Source: Flavobacteriaceae bacterium UBA2540 (lineage in GTDB: Bacteria > Bacteroidota > Bacteroidia > Flavobacteriales > Flavobacteriaceae). Taken from it: a stretch of DNA of 27,717 nt. The stretch spans positions 1-27,717 of the forward strand of contig DDMS01000036.1 in the NCBI GenBank assembly GCA_002340765.1, in the 5' to 3' direction. Shown here piece after piece: positions 16,801-24,180 of this stretch; positions within the stretch are counted from its first letter, which is position 1; every line of letters starts with the position of its first letter. Below the pieces are notes generated by a model that had not been told where the DNA came from, searched no databases, and saw nothing but the letters and a program-made list of their open reading frames with translations. Position numbers and translations under genes: made by a program.

Positions 16801-17179
16801 TGAATATAATGATCCTGATGATGGCTTTGGAGATGGTGCTTGTGATACAGATCATTTAACGGAATGGGGAGAGACAGAGGATTATACTGTGATTGTTGAC
16901 AATACTGCTTCTATAAAAGATGTGGCTTTTAGTAACTTTAACTTATTTCCAAATCCAACCAAAGGAACATTTCAAGTTCAGTTTGATACTTCGATTTCAA
17001 GTGATATACAAATTCAGTTATTTGACATTACTGGAAGATTTGTTGGACAAAAAATCTATAAAAACAACAGTACTTATTTTTCAGAAAAAATTGAATTTAA
17101 CCAACTTTCTTCAGGAATGTATTTGGTAAAAATCAAAAACGGAACAAAACAAACTACTAGAAAATTGATGGTGGAATAA
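13880..17179 (+). CDS. Secreted metzincin zinc metalloprotease with T9SS sorting domain
   Basis: A 1099-residue exported protease. Residues 1-22 form a signal peptide (ending INSQ). A propeptide-like region follows to about 190. The reprolysin-type catalytic domain (about 195-425) has the zinc motif HEMGHQFGANH (349-359; catalytic Glu350, third ligand His359) and a downstream Met-turn at Met382 (TIMGYGG). Beta-sandwich modules follow: a PKD/cadherin-like stretch (about 428-555), further Ig-like repeats (about 556-757), a fibronectin-III-like domain (about 765-852) and a GEVED domain (about 905-1006, with WGETEDYTV near its end). The last 80 residues are a type A T9SS C-terminal domain: NLFPNPTKGTF, then FDITGR, then SSGMYLVKI and a basic end. 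It should cross the inner membrane by Sec, be exported by T9SS, and be surface-attached or released. Probable role: extracellular protein degradation. Confidence 0.92.
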   Translation: MKFNYSYFLFVFFLFSVLSINSQKLWKELKSIDEVSNNKKLYKKEHFPKEYVLVSLDLDLFKNSYGLKAKTTNQIIELPDANGNLKRFSIKETSNFEVGLQQKFPEITSFSAKGIDDETAFAKISLGTDGFHALIFSGTQETVYIDPYTKDNKLYLVYKRSSLSAEEKDFKCLVEETSTKTTFSPLQFLKNPNDGKLRTYRLALVCSGEYADFHLGPNQQNIPSTATDQVKKAAVLSAMNTTMTRINAVYEKDLSVKLILVEDNDKLIFLDKTTDNITDFDPNKMLNEVQSKCDNLIGDANYDMGHIFSIGGDGLAGLGVVCVSGQKGRGVTGRSSPVGDAYDIDFVIHEMGHQFGANHTQNNNCNRNNSTAIEPGSASTIMGYGGICPPNVQGQSDDYFHSVSIAEMWDIITTSATCAAITNTNNSAPTANAGLDYAIPKSTPFKLIGTAADANGMGSLTYNWEQLDKEVGTMPPLETNSTGPMFRSLPSKTTPTRFFPDITTVIAGNGSIGSTWERIPSVARELNFSFTVRDNHIGGGGLARDDMKVMIVDAAPFEVISQNSLVTWNTGTTQTVTWERGTSHQSPINCVLVNIKLSIDGGLTFPITLKANTANDGSETVIVPNNPTTSARIMVEAADNIFYNINTTNFEIISTVPTFVITDVNGTQAACNTGNQSVNFTLNFDFVNGFSETVSLSATGQPSGSSVSFSPNTINADGNVVMTVSNFSGVSAQDYTIVVTGNSTSINKNLNVPLKITSSVFGKITLSSPQNNATEVPLSQQLQWVAVTNATSYDVQIATDVNFTNIVSSGNVTTNSYTSTNLAGTTQYFWRIKPKNTCGEGTFSNIFSFTTINPTYCSSTFTDEVGGKEYISNVTFNTINNNSGNNMSGGYEDFTAISTNVKRGDAHSISVTLDPDGYQDHVYVFIDWNQDFVFDNATERYSLGTISGLIGTATGSITVPNDARFGSTRMRVIIEYNDPDDGFGDGACDTDHLTEWGETEDYTVIVDNTASIKDVAFSNFNLFPNPTKGTFQVQFDTSISSDIQIQLFDITGRFVGQKIYKNNSTYFSEKIEFNQLSSGMYLVKIKNGTKQTTRKLMVE

Positions 17180-17197
17180 GTAAAAAAATGTTTGTCA

Positions 17198-18823
17198 TTA
17201 ACCTAAAAAAGGATATTTAAAATCTTCAGGACTAACAAATGTTTCCTTAATCATTCTTACAGATGTCCAACGCAATAAGTTTTGTGAAGAACCTGCTTTG
17301 TCATTGGTTCCTGAAGCTCTTGCACCTCCAAATGGTTGTTGACCCACAACAGCTCCTGTTGGTTTGTCGTTGATGTAAAAATTTCCAGCAGCATTTTCTA
17401 ATGCTTTGGATGCTTTTTCAATAATATACCTGTCTTTTGAAAAAATGGCTCCTGTCAAAGCATATTCAGTAGATTCATCTACTAATTTTAAAGAGTATTC
17501 CCATGCAGCATCTTCATAAATATAGATCGTAATTACAGGTCCAAATAGCTCAGTTGTCATGGTTTTATAAGTAGGAGATTTTGTTACAATAACAGTAGGT
17601 TCAATAAAATATCCTTTTGATTTGTCATAATTTCCACCAATGATAATTTCGGTATCAGCATCTTTTTTTGCTGCATCAATATAACTTGCGATTTTGTCAA
17701 ATGAACCTTCGTGAATTACCGCATTTACAAAGTTTGAAGGGTCTTCAGGAGAACCCATTTTCAGTTCATTTGTCTGTGAAATCAACTGTTTTTTTACCTT
17801 ATCCCAAATCGAAGTAGGAATATATGCTCTTGAAGCAGCTGAACATTTTTGACCTTGATATTCAAAAGCACCTCTGGTGATGGCAGTAGCTACTTGCAAT
17901 GGATTTGCAGAATTGTGCGCCCAGATAAAATCTTTTCCACCAGTTTCACCTACGATTCTTGGATACGTTTTATACGTGTGAATATTTGTTCCAATTTGTT
18001 TCCATAAGTTTTTGAAAATAGTTGTTGAGCCAGTAAAATGCAATCCAGCAAAATCTGGAGAAGCCAAAATAGTATCCGTAATCATCACAGGATCACCATA
18101 AATGACATTGATAACGCCATCTGGCAAACCAGCTTCTTTGAATAAATCTACAATAACTTGGGCAGAATACGCTTGATGATCAGAAGGTTTCCAAATGACA
18201 ACATTTCCCATCAAAGCTGGAGCTGCACATAAATTTGCAGCAATGGATGTAAAGTTAAAAGGCGTAATTGCATACACAAAACCCTCTAAAGGTCTGTATT
18301 CAACTCGGTTCCAAATTCCAGATGCAGATGCTGGCTGATCTTTGAAAATATCAGTCATGTATTGCACATTGAAACGGAAAAAATCAATCATTTCGCAAGC
18401 AGCATCAATTTCTGCTTGATGCACATTTTTAGATTGTGCAATCATTGTTGCAGCATTCATGCGGTTTCTATAAGGACCTGCTAACAATTCAGCTGCCTTT
18501 AAAAAAATAGAAGCACGTTCCATCCAACTTACGCTAGACCATGCTTTTCTGGCAGCTAAAGCTGTTGCAATTGCTTCGTCAACATGTTTTTTTTCTGCAG
18601 TGTGGAAGTGTCCAACAATATGTTGATGATCGTGAGGAGGTGTGATATTTTTAGTCTTTCCTGTTTTTATTTCTTTACCATTAATATGCATTGGTATATC
18701 GATAATACTTGCGTACATTTTTTTGTAGGTTGCAAGTAATTCTTCTCTTTCGGGTGAGCTAGGGGCATATCCTTTTACAGGTTCGTTGATTGCAGTTGGA
18801 ACTTTAAAAAATCCTCTTGTCAT
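17198..18823 (-). CDS. pruA: L-glutamate gamma-semialdehyde (delta-1-pyrroline-5-carboxylate) dehydrogenase
   Basis: A 541-residue aldehyde dehydrogenase of the stand-alone P5C dehydrogenase type found in Bacteroidota and eukaryotes. It oxidises glutamate semialdehyde to glutamate with NAD+, the second step of proline catabolism. Catalytic features are Asn190 in ITPFNFTS (oxyanion hole), Glu293 in VGETGGKD (general base) and Cys327 in GQKCSAASR (nucleophile). The NAD-binding FTGSTTIF segment (263-270) is present, and the C-terminal QPFGGARASGTNDKAG loop matches the P5C subgroup rather than generic ALDHs. No proline dehydrogenase is fused (the protein is about half the size of PutA) and none is adjacent. 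Its stop lies only 18 bases from the convergent metalloprotease stop. Upstream is a decayed intergenic region. Confidence 0.94.
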   Translation of the reverse strand: MTRGFFKVPTAINEPVKGYAPSSPEREELLATYKKMYASIIDIPMHINGKEIKTGKTKNITPPHDHQHIVGHFHTAEKKHVDEAIATALAARKAWSSVSWMERASIFLKAAELLAGPYRNRMNAATMIAQSKNVHQAEIDAACEMIDFFRFNVQYMTDIFKDQPASASGIWNRVEYRPLEGFVYAITPFNFTSIAANLCAAPALMGNVVIWKPSDHQAYSAQVIVDLFKEAGLPDGVINVIYGDPVMITDTILASPDFAGLHFTGSTTIFKNLWKQIGTNIHTYKTYPRIVGETGGKDFIWAHNSANPLQVATAITRGAFEYQGQKCSAASRAYIPTSIWDKVKKQLISQTNELKMGSPEDPSNFVNAVIHEGSFDKIASYIDAAKKDADTEIIIGGNYDKSKGYFIEPTVIVTKSPTYKTMTTELFGPVITIYIYEDAAWEYSLKLVDESTEYALTGAIFSKDRYIIEKASKALENAAGNFYINDKPTGAVVGQQPFGGARASGTNDKAGSSQNLLRWTSVRMIKETFVSPEDFKYPFLG

Positions 18824-18923
18824 TTTGTTTATTGTTAAATTTTATTCGACTATATTTAAGTTGTAAATGTACAATTTTTATCAATCGTTTTTTTACTTTT
18901 CGCCCCAAATTAATGACTATTTT

Positions 18924-19040
18924 ATTTGTACAGTTAGTTTTTTACCCCTAAAAAATAATAATTTTATCCTAACTTCAAATCGTGATGAAACGCCTTTTTG
19001 CAAAACGTTTCCTCCAAAAAAATATCAAGAAAATGATGTT
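18924..19040 (+). pseudogene. Truncated NRDE/TANGO2-family gene remnant
   Basis: The reading frame from 18924 spells the diagnostic N terminus of NRDE (TANGO2/DUF833) proteins: CTVSFLPLKNNNFILTSNRDE, interrupted after about 40 residues (TPFCKTFPPKKYQENDV). Family proteins normally begin MCTV; here the codon before TGT at 18927 is ATT (18924-18926), so the start appears lost. They usually run to well over 200 residues, but here similarity ends near 19040 and the frame stops at 19062-19064. The rest of the gene is absent. It faces the equally truncated minus-strand remnant beginning at 19076. Recognition rests on the CTVSFLP/ILTSNRDE signature from memory; a protein search would settle it. Confidence 0.72.
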
Positions 19041-19075
19041 AAAAATCCAAAGAGCAGGATTTAATCCAAAAATTT

Positions 19076-19747
19076 TTAAAAGTATAAAATGGTAAATAGC
19101 ATAAAAAATACTTTTTGTGAGTGAAATACAAAAATTAGGTGCTCGACATAAGTAAATTTTCTTCTAACATAATAAAATTTTTCTAATCGTGTATTTGTAT
19201 CGGAATCTTTGTTACCATCACCTAGATTAAGTTCAATCATTGATTTCATAGAATTCTTTTCAATTTCATTTATAAGTTGAGTTTTCGTTTCATCAGGAAT
19301 AGGAATTTGAGATTTATTTAATTCAGTATTGACCAATTTTTTAATAGAATCTGTTTTTTTTCTGTTAATTTAGGATATATCAATATTATTTTATCATTAT
19401 TATTTGAGATGGTAGTTTTTAATTTTTTGATAATTCTTCAAATCTTTCTTTCGTTATATACATTCCCACCAATAAAAAAAGACAATTGAAAACACTAAAT
19501 AAAAACGAAATGGATTTGTTTAACGTTTTTTTTATCAATATAATCTTTTGAAATTTTCTCAGGATTGGTTAAAAGCGGAATCAATAATCGCTAAAACTTC
19601 GCATCAAAATTGAAAAAACTATTAAAAGGATTGTGAACAAAACTTTTGAAATTAGTCTTACTTTCTTTGTTTTCTTATCCACAATCTTGACAAAAAATTT
19701 TCACTTCCACTAAAAGGATGTCCGAAGTTTAAACATGCAGCATCATA
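19076..19747 (-). pseudogene. Decayed DUF3667-family membrane protein gene
   Basis: Pieces of one protein are found in successive frames on the minus strand. A zinc-ribbon start CLNFGHPFSGSENF (from 19735) continues after a one-base shift in a T6 run (19692-19697) as FCQDCG. An in-frame TAA (19675-19677) is followed by KSFVHNPFNSFFNFDAKF, a TAG (19591-19593), then LIPLLTNPEKISKDYID. A shift in the A8 run (19526-19533) leads to TNPFRFYLVFSIVFF. A shift in a T run leads to VGMYITKERFEELSK, and a last shift near 19430 opens the frame that ends RRKFTYVEHLIFVFH and stops at 19076. The order zinc ribbon, NFD.KF, YI, NPFRFYL membrane segment and YVEHLIF matches DUF3667. One zinc Cys is Phe, and the usual C-terminal membrane part is missing. 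Clearly non-functional unless the sequence is badly in error. Confidence 0.78.
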
Positions 19748-19769
19748 TATTTTTAGTTCAGTTTTTTTT

Positions 19770-20156
19770 CTAATTTGATATTATGGGAGTTGTTAGTTGA
19801 AATGTTGGAATAAATACTTTAAATTCATCAAAAGAATGAATATCAATCATGGTATAAAATCCTTTCATAGCGCCAAGTGTTGATTGTAAAAAACAGCCAG
19901 AACTGTAGGAATAGGTTTCATTTGGTTCTAAAATTGGTGTTTGTCCAACAACGCCTTCACCAGTTACAATCTCAATATCGTTCAAAGAATCATAAATTTT
20001 CCAATAACGATCTTTTAGCTGAAAGGTTTGTAGAGAATTATTTTCGATGGTTATATGGTAAGCAAAAATGTAGTACAATTTATTATTTCTGTAACTTGAT
20101 CCATTAAAATTGGTTTTTACAGAAATTTTTATGCCTTTTGTGATTTGCTCTGCCAT
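19770..20156 (-). CDS. apaG: ApaG-domain protein (DUF525)
   Basis: A 128-residue protein from the ATG at 20154-20156 (MAEQITKGIKIS). The frame extends to 20192 but the longer form adds a non-conserved hydrophobic leader, so the shorter start is preferred. It is an ApaG/DUF525 beta-sandwich with the family's glycine-rich signature GEGVVGQTP and the surrounding YSSGC and MKGFYTM strands. The family has been linked in Enterobacteria to Co2+ and Mg2+ phenotypes and occurs as a substrate-recognition module in eukaryotic F-box proteins; its biochemical role in Bacteroidota is not settled. It follows the T9SS plug gene after 48 bases and is probably co-transcribed with it. The DUF3667-like pseudogene starts immediately beyond its stop and may once have been part of the same operon. 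Confidence 0.9.
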   Translation of the reverse strand: MAEQITKGIKISVKTNFNGSSYRNNKLYYIFAYHITIENNSLQTFQLKDRYWKIYDSLNDIEIVTGEGVVGQTPILEPNETYSYSSGCFLQSTLGAMKGFYTMIDIHSFDEFKVFIPTFQLTTPIISN

Positions 20157-20204
20157 AATTGTAAATATAGTTTTTTTGTTCAAAAAATGCAAAAAGATTT
20201 TTTA

Positions 20205-21422
20205 TTATCTATTTTGATCAAAAATACCTGTTCCAACTCCAACAACTCTATCATACAAAGCGCCTAAAGCTTTAAAATAAACCAATACTTTATATTGATT
20301 TTCTGTTTCAAAAAACGAACCCATAATTTCGTTTTTGTCAATAATATTTTTGTCATCAACAGTAACAAAACTGTAGTTATAAAAACCTTGTTTTAATAGA
20401 AGATTTCCAAAATAACTCTTTGTGTTTGTGTCGTAAGAAAGTTTGTTTTCTTCCTCAATTTCAAAATTATTGAAAGCGCCATAAATGTATACTTCCTTAT
20501 TATAAAAAGGTTCTTTTGTCATTAACGAAAAATGCATCATTGCATAATCTGCCTCTGTCTTTGGGTCATTTCCTTCCAAAGTTCGGATGATAAATTGACC
20601 ATTAATATCAGGATTATAAGTATATCTTACATTTGGTTGATAAGAATATGGATATAAATAATGATGAAAAATATCTTTCCTTTCGATTTTTAACACATTC
20701 AAACTTTTATTTCTTATAAACTTTGAATCGAAATTTAAATATTCATTTCCGCCCCAAAAATTCATGTTGTTGTTATAAGAATAGCGCAATACATTTTGTT
20801 GAAAAAAGGTAGGTTGAATTCCTGAAATACTTTCATTCCAATTTTCATTTTTTAGAATGACAATATTCACTTCTTGAGAAGGATTATTGATGCGTAATTT
20901 TGGATGACTGACCACAAATTCAACACTTTGCTGTGTTTGTAATGCTTTTGCATTTCTACTTCTAGAGACATTTACGCCAACAGCAACTTCGTTTTCATAG
21001 AGTACAAATTTCCTTGTAAAAACGATTTGATCATCTTCATCCAAAATCGATAATAGATAATTTCCGCTTTTGGTAATCACAGAATTTGCGTTCGGAATTG
21101 TCACATTATAGTGCGTATAACTTTGGAAGGTATTGAAAGAATTTGTAATATTATTGATATTATTTTGGTCAAAACCATTGATATATTGACTTGATAACAA
21201 CCTACTTGGTTGCCAATCGTGCGTCATGTGTTGAATTTTGTATTGAAATTCTTTGTTATCATTGTCCAAATCATCAAAAGACAATTCCAACGCAGTTCCT
21301 AAAGGAACAATTGCTGAAAAATTTGTATCATCCAAAGTTCTTAATTGGATAGATTTAATATTTTGAGATTGTAAAATGGCAATAAAAAATATCGAAAAAA
21401 ATGAGAATATTGTTCTAATCAT
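20205..21422 (-). CDS. Type IX secretion system plug protein (DUF5103)
   Basis: A 405-residue exported protein from the ATG at 21420-21422. The frame begins at 21443, but the inner ATG gives a clean signal peptide MIRTIFSFFSIFFIAILQSQ. It matches the DUF5103 family, known from the Flavobacterium johnsoniae SprA translocon structure as the Plug that seals the periplasmic end of the channel when no cargo is engaged. Supporting features are the characteristic YKIQHMTHDWQPS segment near the N terminus, YLYPYSYQPNVRYTYNPDI-like aromatic strands in the middle, and the carbohydrate-binding-like fold end VYIYGAFNNFEI...KQGFYNY. Length is normal. It is the first gene of a short minus-strand unit with apaG, divergent from nqrA. 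The window also holds a likely T9SS cargo (the metzincin), which supports a working T9SS in this organism. Confidence 0.85.
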   Translation of the reverse strand: MIRTIFSFFSIFFIAILQSQNIKSIQLRTLDDTNFSAIVPLGTALELSFDDLDNDNKEFQYKIQHMTHDWQPSRLLSSQYINGFDQNNINNITNSFNTFQSYTHYNVTIPNANSVITKSGNYLLSILDEDDQIVFTRKFVLYENEVAVGVNVSRSRNAKALQTQQSVEFVVSHPKLRINNPSQEVNIVILKNENWNESISGIQPTFFQQNVLRYSYNNNMNFWGGNEYLNFDSKFIRNKSLNVLKIERKDIFHHYLYPYSYQPNVRYTYNPDINGQFIIRTLEGNDPKTEADYAMMHFSLMTKEPFYNKEVYIYGAFNNFEIEEENKLSYDTNTKSYFGNLLLKQGFYNYSFVTVDDKNIIDKNEIMGSFFETENQYKVLVYFKALGALYDRVVGVGTGIFDQNR

Positions 21423-21475
21423 AATTACAAAAATAGTTATCAATTCCTTAAATAATCAAATTTTGAACCAAAATA

Positions 21476-21483
21476 CAAAAATA
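21476..21483 (-). promoter_or_regulatory. Possible -7 box of the plug-apaG unit
   Basis: On the minus strand TATTTTTG matches TAnnTTTG, 53 bases before the plug start at 21422. Another copy of the same word at 21428-21435 is too near the start codon to be used except for a nearly leaderless transcript. Confidence 0.35.
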
Positions 21484-21580
21484 AAATCGATTTCGTAAAA
21501 TCATTTATTTAGAACAATTATAAATAATAATTTTAGTTTATTTTATGAATAAAATTATTTAAAAATGATTCTTAAACAAT

Positions 21581-21588
21581 TAAATTTG
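21581..21588 (+). promoter_or_regulatory. Probable -7 promoter box of the nqr operon
   Basis: TAAATTTG matches TAnnTTTG exactly and lies 36 bases before the nqrA start at 21625, giving a leader of about 30 bases. No clear -33 TTG is present at 19-21 bases upstream; the region is nearly pure A/T. Confidence 0.5.
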
Positions 21589-21624
21589 CATGATTTTTTT
21601 AGATAACTAAAATTCAAAATTACT

Positions 21625-22974
21625 ATGTCCAAAGACATTCGTATTAAAAAAGGCTTAGACATTAAGCTTATTGGTGCTGCAGAAAAAACAACTTCACAAT
21701 CAAATTTAAGTAGTGTTTACGGAATAATGCCAGAAGATTTTCATGGAATTACACCCAAACTTATTGCCAGAGAAGGAGTTTCAGTAAAAGCTGGTGAAGC
21801 CATTTTCCTCTCAAAAGACGATGAACGAATTTTATTTCCAAGTCCTGTTTCTGGTAAACTAATAGAGGTAATTCGTGGAGCAAGAAGAAAAATTTTAGCA
21901 GTTAAAATTGCTGCTGATGGAAAACAAGAATACCTAGATTTTGGTAAAAAAGATGCTTCAAAAATGTCTGCTGAAGAAGTAAAAAATCATTTATTTACGT
22001 CAGGTTGTTGGCCATTTATCAAACAACGTCCTTTTGATGTTGTTGCAAATCCAAATCAAACCCCAAAAGCAATTTTTATTTCTGCATATGCAAGTGCGCC
22101 TTTGGCTGCTGATTTAGATTATACTCTGGCTGGTAAAGAATTTGAATTGCAAACTGCAATTACAGCAATATCAAAACTAACGTCTGGAAAAGTTCATGTT
22201 TCTGTTAGTGCAAATTCAAGTTCTCCTCTGGCAAAATTATCAGGAATAGAATTGCATAAGGTTTCAGGACCACATCCATCAGGAAATGTTGGAACTCAAA
22301 TTGCAAAAATTAATCCTATTAATAAAGGAGAAGTTGTTTGGGTAGTTACACCTCAAGATTTGATAATAATTGGTGAATTGTTATTGACTGGAAACTTTAA
22401 TGCAACACGAATAATTGCATTAACTGGTTCTAGGTTTTCAAAACCTCACTATGTTTCTGCCATTATTGGTGCTTCAATTGCTGATATTACAAAGAATAAT
22501 TTAGTGAATGATAATACAAGAATCATCAGTGGAAATGTGTTGTCTGGAACTCAAGTTAAAGAAGACAATTTTATAGGATATTATGACAATCAAATTACTG
22601 CAATTCCAGAAGGAGATGATTACGAATTTTTTGGATGGAACAAACCTGTTTTTGATAAAATTTCTACTTCAAGAGCATTTACATTTTCGTGGTTGAATCC
22701 GAATAAAAAATATGATTTGACAACGAATACAAATGGAGAACACAGAGCGTTTGTGGTAACTGGATCTTATGAGCAAGTATTTCCTTTAGATATTTATCCA
22801 ATGCAATTATTAAAAGCATTTATGTATAAAGATTTAGATGAAATGGAAGCATTAGGAGGCTATGAAGTTGCACCTGAAGATTTCGCTTTGACCGAATTTA
22901 TTTGTGTTTCAAAACAACCACATCAAAAAATAATTCGTGAAGGTTTAGATTTAATGAGACAAGAATTAGGATAA
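21625..22974 (+). CDS. nqrA: Na+-translocating NADH:quinone reductase subunit A
   Basis: A 449-residue peripheral cytoplasmic subunit of the Na+-pumping NADH:ubiquinone/menaquinone oxidoreductase, normal length for NqrA. It shares the RnfC-like fold (barrel-sandwich N terminus with the PKLIAREGVSVKAGEAIF and FPSPVSGKL segments) but has no 4Fe-4S cysteine clusters, as expected for NqrA. Other recognisable parts are the SGNVLSGTQV turn and the C-terminal FPLDIYPMQLLKAF...YEVAPEDFALTEF region. NqrA contributes to inhibitor/quinone binding and stability of the complex. First gene of a six-gene operon; nqrB starts four bases after its stop. Divergent from the plug-apaG unit. Confidence 0.96.
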   Translation: MSKDIRIKKGLDIKLIGAAEKTTSQSNLSSVYGIMPEDFHGITPKLIAREGVSVKAGEAIFLSKDDERILFPSPVSGKLIEVIRGARRKILAVKIAADGKQEYLDFGKKDASKMSAEEVKNHLFTSGCWPFIKQRPFDVVANPNQTPKAIFISAYASAPLAADLDYTLAGKEFELQTAITAISKLTSGKVHVSVSANSSSPLAKLSGIELHKVSGPHPSGNVGTQIAKINPINKGEVVWVVTPQDLIIIGELLLTGNFNATRIIALTGSRFSKPHYVSAIIGASIADITKNNLVNDNTRIISGNVLSGTQVKEDNFIGYYDNQITAIPEGDDYEFFGWNKPVFDKISTSRAFTFSWLNPNKKYDLTTNTNGEHRAFVVTGSYEQVFPLDIYPMQLLKAFMYKDLDEMEALGGYEVAPEDFALTEFICVSKQPHQKIIREGLDLMRQELG

Positions 22975-22978
22975 GATT

Positions 22979-24178
22979 ATGAGCTTAAAACAAAATTTAC
23001 ACAATTTAAAAGAAAAGTATAAAGGAACAAAAATGGCTCCTGCTTTTAATGCAATCCATACCTTTTTATATATGCCAAATGATGTGACTCGTGGAGGAAC
23101 TCACATTAAAGCGGCAGATGATCTGAAACGAACCATGAACATTGTGATTATGGCAATGGTTCCGTGTTTGTTATTTGGTATGTTCAATGCTGGTTATCAG
23201 CATTATGCAGCTATTGACGCTTCGTTAAGAGACAATGTCTTAGTAAATTTTTTCACTTTTGATAATTTCTGGATTGGAATTATAAAAGTGTTGCCATTGG
23301 TAATTGTTTCATACGGAGTTGGACTCGGAGTTGAATTTATTTTCGCAATTATCAAAGGACATGAAGTTGAAGAGGGATATTTGGTAACAGGAATGTTAGT
23401 GCCATTGATTGTCCCAATTGACACACCACTTTGGATGTTGGCTGTTGCAGTTGTATTTGGAGTTGTGATTGGAAAAGAAGTTTTTGGAGGAACAGGAATG
23501 AATATTTTGAATCCTGCTTTGACAATTAGAGCTTTCTTATTTTTTGCATATCCAACTTGGATGTCAGGAGATAAAGTGTGGGTTTATGACGCTGTTAATA
23601 GAGCAGTTACTGCTGATGCAATTTCAGGAGAAACTATTTTGGGAAGTTATGCGCAAAATCAAGAAGTTATATATTCAAATTTTGATAAATTCATGGGATT
23701 TATTCCAGGTTCAGTAGGCGAAACTTCAACGTTATTGATTCTTTTAGGGGCTGCATTTTTAGTGTTCACTAAGATCGGAAGTTGGAGAATTATTGTTGCT
23801 ACTTTTTTAGGTGCAGCTGTGATGGGACTTATTTTCAATCAAGTTGTTACTGCGAATATCATCACAGATTCTAGTAAATTTTATGGACTGATGAGCACTG
23901 CATGGTATGAACATTTAATGATTGGTGGTTTAGCTTTTGGTGCTGTTTTTATGGCAACTGATCCTGTAACAGCCTCACAAACAAATACAGGAAAATGGAT
24001 TTATGGTTTTTTGATTGGTTTTATCTCTATAATGATTCGAGTTTTCAATCCAGCGTATCCTGAAGGAGTATTTTTAGCCATTTTATTAATGAATGTATTT
24101 GCACCAACAATAGACCATTATGTCGTTCAAGGTAATGTGAAACGAAGGTTAAATCGTGCAAAATTAAAAACAGTTTAA
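22979..24178 (+). CDS. nqrB: Na+-translocating NADH:quinone reductase subunit B
   Basis: A 399-residue polytopic membrane subunit that carries a covalently bound FMN and riboflavin and forms much of the sodium path. About ten hydrophobic segments follow a cytoplasmic N-terminal helix region. Family stretches are KEVFGGTGMNILNPALTIRA (166-185), GGLAFGAVFMATDPVTA (316-332) and NPAYPEGV. The presumed FMN-attachment Thr is Thr219 in DAISGET (213-219). The ApbE recognition consensus is D-x-x-[ST]-[GS]-A-T, so the residue before Thr is Glu instead of Ala, a notable deviation. All other parts are intact and the gene sits correctly in the operon (nqrC starts after two bases), so it should be functional. 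Confidence 0.95.
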   Translation: MSLKQNLHNLKEKYKGTKMAPAFNAIHTFLYMPNDVTRGGTHIKAADDLKRTMNIVIMAMVPCLLFGMFNAGYQHYAAIDASLRDNVLVNFFTFDNFWIGIIKVLPLVIVSYGVGLGVEFIFAIIKGHEVEEGYLVTGMLVPLIVPIDTPLWMLAVAVVFGVVIGKEVFGGTGMNILNPALTIRAFLFFAYPTWMSGDKVWVYDAVNRAVTADAISGETILGSYAQNQEVIYSNFDKFMGFIPGSVGETSTLLILLGAAFLVFTKIGSWRIIVATFLGAAVMGLIFNQVVTANIITDSSKFYGLMSTAWYEHLMIGGLAFGAVFMATDPVTASQTNTGKWIYGFLIGFISIMIRVFNPAYPEGVFLAILLMNVFAPTIDHYVVQGNVKRRLNRAKLKTV

Positions 24179-24180
24179 TT

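Noticed and set aside
18930..19700. Toxin-antitoxin or small-gene interpretation of the pruA-apaG gap
   Set aside because: The short frames here are explained better as pieces of the NRDE and DUF3667 remnants; no start signals or toxin motifs are seen.
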